Shown one piece after another: positions 17,633 through 25,137 of a stretch of 64,000 bases of DNA; position 1 is the first letter of the stretch; every line of letters starts with the position of its first letter. The notes below the pieces were generated by a model, which saw only the letters and a list, made by a program, of their open reading frames with translations, did no database searches and was not told the DNA's origin. A program made the position numbers and the translations under genes. Origin of the DNA: an uncultured Bacteroidota bacterium (lineage in GTDB: Bacteria; Bacteroidota; Bacteroidia; Flavobacteriales; Flavobacteriaceae); contig CABZJM010000005.1 of the NCBI GenBank assembly GCA_902526075.1, positions 1 to 64,000 on the forward strand, in the 5' to 3' direction.

Positions 17633-18845
17633 CGACTTCCTCAAAAAGCTTGGTCCGGGATTATTATTTGCAGGTACTGCGATCGGTGTTTCTCATTTAG
17701 TACAATCAACAAAAGCAGGGGCCGAGTTTGGATTTGGACTAACTTGGGCACTATTTCTTGCCATAATACTCAAGTACCCATTCTTCAAATATGCACCAAA
17801 ATATAGCCTGGTTACAAATGAAAGTGTACTACATGGTTATAAAAAACTACATAATACATTACCGTTTTTTTTCTTTCTCATAACACTTGGAACCATGTTT
17901 ACAATACAAACTGCCGTTACAATTGTAACAGCTGGTCTAGCAAATTCAATCTTCGGAGATATAATTTCAGTTGAAATTTGGACACTTATTATACTGCTAC
18001 TTTCGTTTTTTTTGCTTTTGATTGGAAAGTATAAAACTCTCGATAAATTAATTAAATACCTGATAATTGCGTTAACAATCAGCACCATATTATCCTTTAT
18101 TTTTGCAGGTTTAAATTTCAGCAAACCGGTGGATATTAAACAAGTTTTCCCTACAGATTCTAGTGGGGTGATTTTTCTAATTGCATTTATGGGATGGATG
18201 CCAGCACCATTAGATGTTTCCATTTGGAATTCATTATGGACAATAGAAAAAAGAAAACAACAAAAAAACTATTCTGTTTCAAACTCACTCCTTGATTTTA
18301 ATCTTGGCTATTTTGGAACCGCAATTTTAGGTGTTTGCTTTATAGGGGTCGGATATTTTACGATTTTCGGAACCGAAGAGATATTAAGTGAATCTGCTGG
18401 AATCTTTTCTAATCAACTTATTCATTTGTATACAGAAAATTTAGGTTATTGGTCATATTATTTGATAGCATTTGCAGCTTTTTCCACTATGCTTAGTACT
18501 ACGATAACCGCATTGGATGCATCGCCAAGAGCTATGGGATTAACTTCGGAATTAATTTTCAATAAAAAAATAAAACATGCATATCTTTTTTGGTTAATTA
18601 TATTATTATTTGGCACAATCATAATATTTTTTAGTTTTACTTCCCAGATGGGACTTCTAATAAAAATTGCAACTATTTTATCATTTCTGACAGCACCATT
18701 TTATGCGATAATGAACTACTTATTGATTTCTTCCAAACATACGCCAAAGAAAAATAGACCATCAATAAAAATGCATATTTTGAGTATTCTAGGAATTATT
18801 TATTTGTTAGGATTTTCGGTATTCTTTTTGATAAAAGGTATATAG
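17619..18845 (+). CDS. NRAMP-like metal transporter family protein
   Basis: The membrane protein is 408 residues from the ATG at 17619, with about eleven hydrophobic helices. The N-terminus (LGPGLLFAGTAIGVSH) matches NRAMP helix 1, but the metal-binding DPGN is replaced by GVSH (23-26). In helix 6 the usual MPH is replaced by MPAP (194-197). In characterised NRAMP proteins those motifs coordinate Mn2+ or Fe2+. So the fold is recognisable, while the substrate is not predictable; I call it NRAMP-like only. I chose the start because it begins the family homology, 14 bases inside the preceding small gene. Confidence 0.82.
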   Translation: MGKVNDFLKKLGPGLLFAGTAIGVSHLVQSTKAGAEFGFGLTWALFLAIILKYPFFKYAPKYSLVTNESVLHGYKKLHNTLPFFFFLITLGTMFTIQTAVTIVTAGLANSIFGDIISVEIWTLIILLLSFFLLLIGKYKTLDKLIKYLIIALTISTILSFIFAGLNFSKPVDIKQVFPTDSSGVIFLIAFMGWMPAPLDVSIWNSLWTIEKRKQQKNYSVSNSLLDFNLGYFGTAILGVCFIGVGYFTIFGTEEILSESAGIFSNQLIHLYTENLGYWSYYLIAFAAFSTMLSTTITALDASPRAMGLTSELIFNKKIKHAYLFWLIILLFGTIIIFFSFTSQMGLLIKIATILSFLTAPFYAIMNYLLISSKHTPKKNRPSIKMHILSILGIIYLLGFSVFFLIKGI

Positions 18846-18863
18846 GTTTTGTATTTTAGTTTT

Positions 18864-18871
18864 TATATTTG
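18864..18871 (+). promoter_or_regulatory. -7 box TATATTTG for lipA
   Basis: TATATTTG lies 23 bases before the TTG start of lipA and supports translation from that TTG over an ATG 14 codons downstream. Confidence 0.5.
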
Positions 18872-18894
18872 TGAATTAATTTAAATTAAAAGCT

Positions 18895-19863
18895 TTGTCT
18901 CAAAGAATAGATAATTTAGAAAATGCTTTCTATACAATGGAAATTCCTGAAACAGATACTGTTTTAAAGGAAAAATCCGAGTGGTTTAAAGTTGACTTAC
19001 CTAAAAGAATAATTGAGCATAAGAAAAAGCCAGACTGGTTAAGAGTAAAATTACCTATTGGACCAAAATACGCGAAACTCAGAAAGTTAGTTGACGAAAA
19101 TAATCTACATACAATTTGTACCTCAGGTAGCTGTCCAAATATGGGGGAATGTTGGGGTGAAGGAACCGCAACCTTTATGATACTTGGAAATATCTGTACC
19201 AGATCATGTAAATTTTGTGGAGTTAAAACGGGTAAACCACTCCCAGTTGACTGGGAAGAAGCTGAAAAAGTTGCCAATAGTATTAAAATCATGCAAATTA
19301 AACATGCTGTTTTAACTAGCGTGGATCGTGATGACCTAAAAGATGATATGGGAAGCAAATTTTGGGTTGAAACTATCAATAAGATCAGAGATTATAATCC
19401 TGGTATTACCCTAGAAGCTCTAATTCCAGATTTTCAGGGAATTCACGAGCACATTGATAGATTGGTAAATGTTAAACCAGAGGTCATTTCCCACAATATA
19501 GAGACAACAAGAAGGCTCACAAGAGAAGTAAGAGTACAGGCAAAATATGATAGAAGCATGGAAGTCTTGAAATATATGAAAGAAACGGGACAAAGGAGAA
19601 CAAAATCTGGTATCATGTTAGGTTTAGGTGAAACTAAAGAAGAAGTCATAGAAACTATTTATGACCTGAAAAATGCAAAGGTAGATATTGTTACTATTGG
19701 TCAATATTTACAGCCCAGTAAAAAACATCTGCAAGTGCAAAGATTTGTTACTCCTGATGAGTTTTTAGAATACAAAGAAATAGGTGATAAGTTAGGGTTT
19801 AGACACTTTGAAAGCAGTGCTTTAGTCAGATCTTCATATCGGGCTAGGAAACACATTCAGTAA
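18895..19863 (+). CDS. lipA: Lipoyl synthase
   Basis: The 322-residue radical SAM enzyme inserts two sulfurs into protein-bound octanoyl groups to make lipoyl cofactors. The auxiliary cluster cysteines are in CTSGSCPNMGEC (C-x4-C-x5-C). The radical SAM cluster is CTRSCKFC (C-x3-C-x2-C). The C-terminal RSSY motif, which supplies the serine ligand, is present. The start is a TTG with a -7 box upstream; the N-terminus is some 30 residues longer than in many LipA proteins, and an ATG at residue 14 is an alternative start. The gene ends one base from the convergent lpxK stop. Confidence 0.96.
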   Translation: MSQRIDNLENAFYTMEIPETDTVLKEKSEWFKVDLPKRIIEHKKKPDWLRVKLPIGPKYAKLRKLVDENNLHTICTSGSCPNMGECWGEGTATFMILGNICTRSCKFCGVKTGKPLPVDWEEAEKVANSIKIMQIKHAVLTSVDRDDLKDDMGSKFWVETINKIRDYNPGITLEALIPDFQGIHEHIDRLVNVKPEVISHNIETTRRLTREVRVQAKYDRSMEVLKYMKETGQRRTKSGIMLGLGETKEEVIETIYDLKNAKVDIVTIGQYLQPSKKHLQVQRFVTPDEFLEYKEIGDKLGFRHFESSALVRSSYRARKHIQ

Positions 19864-19864
19864 A

Positions 19865-20857
19865 TCAACCAATTTTTTCTTCAATTTTTTCTATTAAAGT
19901 TTTTTCAGCTGAAATCTCCATACTTATAGGTAAATAATATAAATTTTTTACATGAAATTTCCTTAGCTTCGTATAATCTTTTTCTGTTGTAATAACGAAA
20001 CTTTCTTTAATTTTTGATATATCTTTTCGCTTGTAATTGTAATGGTCAGGGTATTTAAGATGATTGATTAATAAACCCATATCTTCTAGGTGTTTAATCA
20101 AATTTTCGGATTTTGCAATGCCTGTTATGACATCAACCTTTTGGTTTGAAAGTTCAGAAATGTTTATTGAATTATTAGTTGAAAAGAGGACATTTGAGTA
20201 TTTGATTTTACTGAAAAAAATATGTTGATTATATTTTAAATTTATTATTTCAATTAATTGTTGCCTGTTATTTTCTGATAAATTTTCTGGACATTTTGTA
20301 ATGACAATTGTATCAGCTCTTTTGTATCCACTTTTTGATTCTCTTAAATTACCCCTTGGTAATAAGTAATCATTTAAGTATAAATTTGAGTAATCGGATA
20401 ATAAAATTGAATATTTTGGAATTACTTTTCTGTGTTGAAAAGCGTCATCTAATATTACCATATTAACACCAATATTTATTAATTTTTTTATGCCACGCTT
20501 CCTTTTTTTATCAACTGCAACCTTTATATTTTTAAATTTCGTATAATATTGAAAAGGCTCATCCCCTATTGTGCTTGCATCATCTTTTTCAGATGCTACA
20601 ATAAAACCTCTAGTTTTTCTTTTGTAACCTCTACTTAATACAGCTATTTTATATTTACGGGAAAATTTTCTTATAAGAAACTCAACCATTGGAGTTTTCC
20701 CAGTTCCACCCACGGCCAAGTTCCCCACGCTAATCACAGGAATTTCAAAGGAAAAAGATTTTAGTAAACCAAAATCATAAAACTTATTTCTTAAAAAAGT
20801 AATTAAATAAAACTGAAGACTAAGTTTCCAATAAATTATTTTTTTTATCAATTTCAT
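19865..20857 (-). CDS. lpxK: Tetraacyldisaccharide 4'-kinase
   Basis: The 330-residue LpxK phosphorylates the lipid A precursor at the 4' position on the inner membrane. It has an N-terminal membrane-associated helix and the P-loop GNLAVGGTGKTP (~45-56). Other family features are SRGYKR near 76 and the Walker B-like region VILDDAFQHRK (~134). Length is normal. Its presence confirms a Gram-negative envelope with lipid A. The gene is divergent from the Nif3-like gene and convergent with lipA. Confidence 0.95.
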   Translation of the reverse strand: MKLIKKIIYWKLSLQFYLITFLRNKFYDFGLLKSFSFEIPVISVGNLAVGGTGKTPMVEFLIRKFSRKYKIAVLSRGYKRKTRGFIVASEKDDASTIGDEPFQYYTKFKNIKVAVDKKRKRGIKKLINIGVNMVILDDAFQHRKVIPKYSILLSDYSNLYLNDYLLPRGNLRESKSGYKRADTIVITKCPENLSENNRQQLIEIINLKYNQHIFFSKIKYSNVLFSTNNSINISELSNQKVDVITGIAKSENLIKHLEDMGLLINHLKYPDHYNYKRKDISKIKESFVITTEKDYTKLRKFHVKNLYYLPISMEISAEKTLIEKIEEKIG

Positions 20858-20876
20858 CGTAACTAAAGTAATTATT

Positions 20877-20884
20877 TATCTTTG
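20877..20884 (+). promoter_or_regulatory. -7 box TATCTTTG for the Nif3-like operon
   Basis: TATCTTTG lies 17 bases before the ATG at 20902. It heads a run of four plus-strand genes with short gaps (Nif3-like, zinc-ribbon-like, msrA, O-methyltransferase). Confidence 0.5.
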
Positions 20885-20901
20885 AAATAAATAATTAGGT
20901 G

Positions 20902-21996
20902 ATGTTAGTTAAAGATGTAATTGACTTTTTAGATAGTTATGCACCACTAAAGTATGCAGAGGATTTTGATAATACTGGACTTCTAGTTGGAGACAAAAAT
21001 GCAAAGGTCACTGGAATTATAATTTGCCTTGACTCAACTAAAGAAGTTATTCAAGAAGCAATTGATTCAAACAGTAACCTAATAATAAGCTTTCATCCTA
21101 TAATTTTTAATGGCTTAAAACAGCTTTCACCCGGAAATTATGTAAATGATTCAATAATTTTAGCGATAAAAAATAGTATTTCGATTTTTGCAATTCATAC
21201 AGCATTAGACAACTCAAATTTGGGCGTAAGCATGAAATTATCTGACGTCTTGGGCATCTCGGATAAAAAAGTTTTAATTCCAAAGACTAAAACAATCAAG
21301 AAATTGACAACATATATACCGAAAGATGATGCTGCAAATCTAAAAAATAAATTATTTGGTATTGGAGCTGGATCAATCGGTAAATATGACAATTGCAGTT
21401 TCTCTTTTGAAGGTGAAGGAACCTTTAAGGGGAATGAAAGTTCAAATCCAACTATTGGTGATAAACTTAAAGATACTACTCAAAATGAAGTTTGTATTAA
21501 CATAACTTTCTTGAAACACCTTGAAGAAAAAGTATTATCTGTACTTAAAGAAGTGCACCCTTATGAAGAAATAGCATATGAGATTATAACTATAGAGAAT
21601 GTAAATGAAAATATTGGTATGGGTATGTATGGAGAGCTAAAAGTGGCGTTGAGTGAAAATGATTTTTTTAAACTGATAAAAAATAAACTTAATGTCAAAT
21701 TTTTAAAGCATTCAAAATTGATGAATAAAACTATAAAAAGAGTGGCTGTACTTGGTGGCTCTGGCAGTTTTGGAATAGAAAAAGCAATTTCTGTAAACGC
21801 TGATGCATATTTGACAGCTGATTTAAAATACCATGATTATTTTAAGGCTGATAATTCAATTTTATTAGTTGATGTTGGTCATTATGAGAGCGAGCAGTTT
21901 ACAAAAAATTTATTGTATGATATTCTTACAAAAAAATTCCCTAATTTTGCAATCGCTTTAACCAAAACAAATACAAACCCTGTAAAATACAGTTAA
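20902..21996 (+). CDS. Nif3-like dinuclear metal centre protein
   Basis: The protein is 364 residues from the ATG at 20902; a GTG one codon upstream is also in frame. Nif3/YqfO proteins form hexamers with a two-metal site. Putative ligands are visible in ISFHPIIF (~65), AIHTALDNSN (~100) and DVGHYESEQF (near 328). The length reflects a middle inserted domain (~130-240), as in YqfO of Bacillus. The family may act as a GTP cyclohydrolase-like or NAD-related hydrolase, but its role is not settled. It is followed by the coiled-coil zinc-ribbon homologue after one base, a conserved pairing in Bacteroidota. Confidence 0.9.
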   Translation: MLVKDVIDFLDSYAPLKYAEDFDNTGLLVGDKNAKVTGIIICLDSTKEVIQEAIDSNSNLIISFHPIIFNGLKQLSPGNYVNDSIILAIKNSISIFAIHTALDNSNLGVSMKLSDVLGISDKKVLIPKTKTIKKLTTYIPKDDAANLKNKLFGIGAGSIGKYDNCSFSFEGEGTFKGNESSNPTIGDKLKDTTQNEVCINITFLKHLEEKVLSVLKEVHPYEEIAYEIITIENVNENIGMGMYGELKVALSENDFFKLIKNKLNVKFLKHSKLMNKTIKRVAVLGGSGSFGIEKAISVNADAYLTADLKYHDYFKADNSILLVDVGHYESEQFTKNLLYDILTKKFPNFAIALTKTNTNPVKYS

Positions 21997-21997
21997 A

Positions 21998-22777
21998 ATG
22001 GCCAAGAAGAAAGAACCAACAGTTGAAGAAAAATTAAGAGCTCTATATGATTTACAATTAATTGATTCAAGAATTGATAAGATTAGAGATATTAGAGGCG
22101 AATTACCTCTAGAGGTAAGAGATTTAGAAGATGAAATTGAAGGACTTAATAAAAGAATTGAAAAATTAGATGTAAGTCTTAAAGAATTAGATGATCAAAT
22201 CTCCTCAAAGAAAAATCTTATTGAAGAAGCAAAAGCTTTGATGAAAAAATATACAGAGCAGCAAAAAAATGTTAGAAATAACCGTGAATTTGACTCATTG
22301 ACCAAAGAAACTGAATATCAAGAACTTGAAATTCAACTTGCTGAGAAAAATATTAAAGAATTTAAAGCACAAATAGAACTTAAAAACGAATCTGTTGAAT
22401 CTGTAAAATCAACTCTATCCGAAAAAACAGATCATCTTAAGCATAAAAAAGGTGAACTTGATACTATTTTAAAAGAGACCGAAAAAGAGGAAAATATGCT
22501 ACTCAGTAAATCTGAGGATTACAAAAAATTTATTGAAGAAAGGTTATTATTTGCCTATGGTAAAATAAGAAGCAATGTCAAAAATGGCCTTGCAATTGTT
22601 CCTATTGAAAGGGGTGCTGCAGGTGGGTCATACTTCACTATACCCCCTCAAGTTCAAATGGAAATTGCATCAAGAAAAAAAATAATTACCGATGAACATA
22701 GTGGTAGAATTTTAGTAGATGAAGTTCTAGCAACTGAACAAAAGGAAAAAATGGAAAAACTTTTTTCGAGTATATAA
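21998..22777 (+). CDS. Coiled-coil protein of the C4 zinc-ribbon (CT398/HP0958-like) family, ribbon degenerate
   Basis: The 259-residue protein has a long charged coiled coil (~30-180) followed by a C-terminal domain recognisable as the C4 zinc ribbon family by PPQVQMEIASRKKII and GRILVDE. In the family this region carries two Cys pairs, as in CGGC and CEHCGR. Here they read AGGS and DEHSGR, so all four zinc-binding cysteines are gone. The protein should therefore not bind zinc by the usual route. The family's role is unclear (HP0958 affects flagellar sigma-54 regulation in Helicobacter). It directly follows the Nif3-like gene. Confidence 0.85.
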   Translation: MAKKKEPTVEEKLRALYDLQLIDSRIDKIRDIRGELPLEVRDLEDEIEGLNKRIEKLDVSLKELDDQISSKKNLIEEAKALMKKYTEQQKNVRNNREFDSLTKETEYQELEIQLAEKNIKEFKAQIELKNESVESVKSTLSEKTDHLKHKKGELDTILKETEKEENMLLSKSEDYKKFIEERLLFAYGKIRSNVKNGLAIVPIERGAAGGSYFTIPPQVQMEIASRKKIITDEHSGRILVDEVLATEQKEKMEKLFSSI

Positions 22778-22785
22778 GATTTGCT

Positions 22786-23427
22786 TTGAAAAAGATTATT
22801 ATTTCATTCTTGATACTAGGACTATTTTACAGTTCATGTGCGCAAGAATCATCTAGAAAGACTCAAGCCGAATTAGATCCTATTTTGGTTAACGATGAAT
22901 ACGTACATAAAGCTTACTTTGCAAGTGGATGCTTTTGGTGTGTCGAGGCAATTTATGAAAGCTTAATTGGCGTAGATGAGGTGGTTAGTGGTTATTCTGG
23001 AGGAGAAACAAATAACCCAACATATGGCTTAGTGAATACAAAATTGACAGGGCATGCTGAAACCATAGAGGTTGTCTACAATCCAAATAAAATTACTTTT
23101 TCAAACCTATTAGATGTTTATTTTGGCTCTCAAAATATTAATCAAATAAATGGTCAAGGACCAGATATGGGACCACAATATAGATCTATTATTTTTTATC
23201 AAAACGAAGATCAAAAAGAAATGATTTATTCAAAAATAAATCAGATTGAGATAAAGACAGGTCTAAAAGTCGCTGCAGAAGTTTACCCATTTAGAAAATT
23301 TTGGATTGCTGAAAATTATCATCAAAACTTTAAAAAAAATAATCCAAATCACCCATACATTAAAAATGTTTCTGATCATAGATTTAAAAGTTTCAAATTT
23401 AAATTTGAGGATTTGATTAAAGATTAA
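22786..23427 (+). CDS. msrA: Peptide-methionine (S)-S-oxide reductase, lipoprotein form
   Basis: The 213-residue enzyme reduces methionine-S-sulfoxide in oxidised proteins. A TTG start gives a lipoprotein signal with lipobox YSSC (Cys18), so the enzyme should be anchored in the envelope. The active-site motif is GCFWC (48-52) with catalytic Cys49. GPDMGPQYRSIIFY and the late AENYHQNF motif are also typical. There is no fused MsrB domain. It belongs to the operon started at 20902 and could repair oxidised periplasmic proteins. Confidence 0.94.
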   Translation: MKKIIISFLILGLFYSSCAQESSRKTQAELDPILVNDEYVHKAYFASGCFWCVEAIYESLIGVDEVVSGYSGGETNNPTYGLVNTKLTGHAETIEVVYNPNKITFSNLLDVYFGSQNINQINGQGPDMGPQYRSIIFYQNEDQKEMIYSKINQIEIKTGLKVAAEVYPFRKFWIAENYHQNFKKNNPNHPYIKNVSDHRFKSFKFKFEDLIKD

Positions 23428-23431
23428 AAAA

Positions 23432-24073
23432 ATGGATTTTTTTAATATTCAGAATTCAGATTATATTGAAAACCATTCATCTAATGAAAGAAATATACTT
23501 GCTGAACTAAGAAGAGAAACTGAGTTAAAATGCCTTAATCCAATAATGCTAAGTGGTAAAGTTCAGGGAATTTTTTTAAGTATTATTTCAAAAATAATTA
23601 ATCCAAAAAATGTATTAGAAATTGGAACATATTCTGGATACTCAACTTTATGTATAGCTGAAGGTTTAGGCGCCAATGGCATTATACATACAATCGATAA
23701 AAATGAGGAACTTTTAGAAATCCAAAATAAATATTTTGAAAAATCTGGATATAGAAATCAGATAAAACAATACACCGGTAATGCTCTGCAGATAATTCCT
23801 AAAATTAAAGTGAATTTTGACATGATTTTCCTAGATGCCGATAAAGAAAATTATTCTAATTATTTGAACATTGTAGCACCTTGGCTAAATAAGGGAGGGA
23901 TATTATTAACCGACAATGTATTATGGCACGGTAAGGTTTTAAAAAGTAGTGAAACTCACGATGAAACAACAAAATTAATAGATAAATTCAATAAAGAATT
24001 AGCTTTAGATTCTAACTTTAAGACGGTAATGCTTCCTCTCAGGGATGGAATAAGTGTTTCAATAAAACTATAA
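23432..24073 (+). CDS. SAM-dependent O-methyltransferase, family 3
   Basis: The 213-residue protein matches the O-methyltransferase family 3 (catechol-OMT-like) fold. The SAM-binding region is [19 protein letters not shown] (~60-80), with HTIDKNEEL as the acidic loop. The metal-binding Asp region is [11 protein letters not shown], followed by [15 protein letters not shown]. The substrate cannot be deduced. It starts four bases after msrA and ends overlapping the convergent tatA by six bases. Confidence 0.9.
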   Translation: MDFFNIQNSDYIENHSSNERNILAELRRETELKCLNPIMLSGKVQGIFLSIISKIINPKNVLEIGTYSGYSTLCIAEGLGANGIIHTIDKNEELLEIQNKYFEKSGYRNQIKQYTGNALQIIPKIKVNFDMIFLDADKENYSNYLNIVAPWLNKGGILLTDNVLWHGKVLKSSETHDETTKLIDKFNKELALDSNFKTVMLPLRDGISVSIKL

Positions 24074-24340
24074 ATCCCTTTTAATTGATCCTGTGACGGA
24101 ATCAATTTCAGATTTTACTTTATCAATTTCAGATTTTACCTGATTTGAAATATCAGAGTTTTTATCTATAGTATCTTTAGAATTATTAATTTCTTGTTTT
24201 ATTTCGTTTGTAGCATGTTTTATGTTATTAATTCCTTTGCCAAGGTTTCTTGCAAAATCTGGAATCTTATCTGCTCCAAACAATAAAACAACGATAAAAA
24301 TTATAAATCCAATTTCAGGACCACTAATAAATAAAATCAT
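24068..24340 (-). CDS. tatA: Sec-independent translocase TatA/TatE family protein
   Basis: The 90-residue protein has a short N-terminal membrane helix with [30 protein letters not shown]. This contains the conserved FG hinge and the amphipathic helix of TatA, the pore-forming subunit for folded twin-arginine substrates. No tatC is visible in this window. The C-terminal part is a charged coil with a 7-residue tandem repeat ([14 protein letters not shown]). A -7 box lies upstream at 24360. Confidence 0.92.
   Translation of the reverse strand: MILFISGPEIGFIIFIVVLLFGADKIPDFARNLGKGINNIKHATNEIKQEINNSKDTIDKNSDISNQVKSEIDKVKSEIDSVTGSIKRDL
24101..24139 (-). repeat. Two 18-base direct repeats inside tatA (period 21)
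   Basis: The same 18 bases occur at 24101-24118 and 24122-24139. They encode two consecutive heptads VKSEID in the TatA tail. The 21-base period keeps frame and extends a coiled coil by one heptad. Confidence 0.85.
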
Positions 24341-24359
24341 AATTTGACTAAGCTTTATA

Positions 24360-24367
24360 CAAATATA
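24360..24367 (-). promoter_or_regulatory. -7 box TATATTTG for tatA
   Basis: Minus-strand TATATTTG, 19 bases upstream of the tatA ATG. Confidence 0.5.
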
Positions 24368-24406
24368 ATGAGTAAGTTTATTTAACTAAAGTAACTCATA
24401 AATTTT

Positions 24407-25111
24407 ATGAAAAAAATGTTGCTGGCCAGCTCCTCAACAATTTATGGTCAGAGATATCTTGAATATTTGCACGATGAAATTAAAAATTTGTTTTCTGGAT
24501 GTAAAAAAATTCTTTTTGTTCCCTACGCAAGACCATCTGGTATTTCACATCTAGAATACACTGAAAAAGCAAAGAATGTATTTAAAATTCTTAATCTTGA
24601 AATAATTGATTATACTAATGAAGACCTCAGAGAAACTCTTGAAAAGTGCGATGGGATATTTATTGGAGGTGGTAATACATTTCTATTATTGGATAAACTT
24701 TATCAATATAGTTTGATTGATATTTTAAAAAATAAAATAGATTCTGGAATTCCATACTTAGGAACAAGTGCTGGAACAAATATTTGTGGTATCACAATCG
24801 GAACTACTAATGACATGCCTATTGTTCATGTAAAAAGCTTAGAAGCTCTTGGAATAATTGATTTCAATATTAATCCACACTATCTTGATCCAATAGATGG
24901 ATTTGAACATATGGGTGAATCAAGGGAAACAAGAATTAATGAGTTTCATAAATTTAATGATCAATTTGTTATTGGATTAAGGGAGGGCTCATATCTTCAA
25001 GTTGAAGGAGATGACATTTATTTAAAAGGGTTAAAACATGCTGTTATTTTCAAAAAAAAGAATGAAAAATTTGAAATTGAAAATGGGTTTAATCTTAAAA
25101 ATATAATTTAA
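24407..25111 (+). CDS. pepE: Dipeptidase E (alpha-aspartyl dipeptidase)
   Basis: This 234-residue peptidase of family S51 cleaves Asp-X dipeptides. The nucleophile elbow is GTSAGTN with Ser121, and FIGGGNTFLLL (~85-95) forms the preceding glycine loop. The catalytic His lies in INPHYLDP near 157. The gene is divergent from tatA and followed by gpmI, which has its own -7 box. The length is normal and no signal peptide is present, so it acts in the cytoplasm. Confidence 0.92.
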   Translation: MKKMLLASSSTIYGQRYLEYLHDEIKNLFSGCKKILFVPYARPSGISHLEYTEKAKNVFKILNLEIIDYTNEDLRETLEKCDGIFIGGGNTFLLLDKLYQYSLIDILKNKIDSGIPYLGTSAGTNICGITIGTTNDMPIVHVKSLEALGIIDFNINPHYLDPIDGFEHMGESRETRINEFHKFNDQFVIGLREGSYLQVEGDDIYLKGLKHAVIFKKKNEKFEIENGFNLKNII

Positions 25112-25125
25112 AAGCTCCAATATTA

Positions 25126-25133
25126 TATCTTTG
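25126..25133 (+). promoter_or_regulatory. -7 box TATCTTTG for gpmI
   Basis: TATCTTTG ends four bases before the gpmI ATG, so the expected transcript starts at about the A of the start codon or one base before (possible leaderless mRNA). Confidence 0.45.
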
Positions 25134-25137
25134 AATT

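Noticed and set aside
17837-18223. 128-codon open frame on the minus strand in the NRAMP-like gene
   Set aside because: It is antisense to transmembrane helices of a recognisable transporter and lacks any supporting promoter.
18930-19379. 149-codon open frame on the minus strand within lipA
   Set aside because: It is opposite the conserved LipA radical SAM core; it arises from few antisense stop codons and has no recognisable domain.
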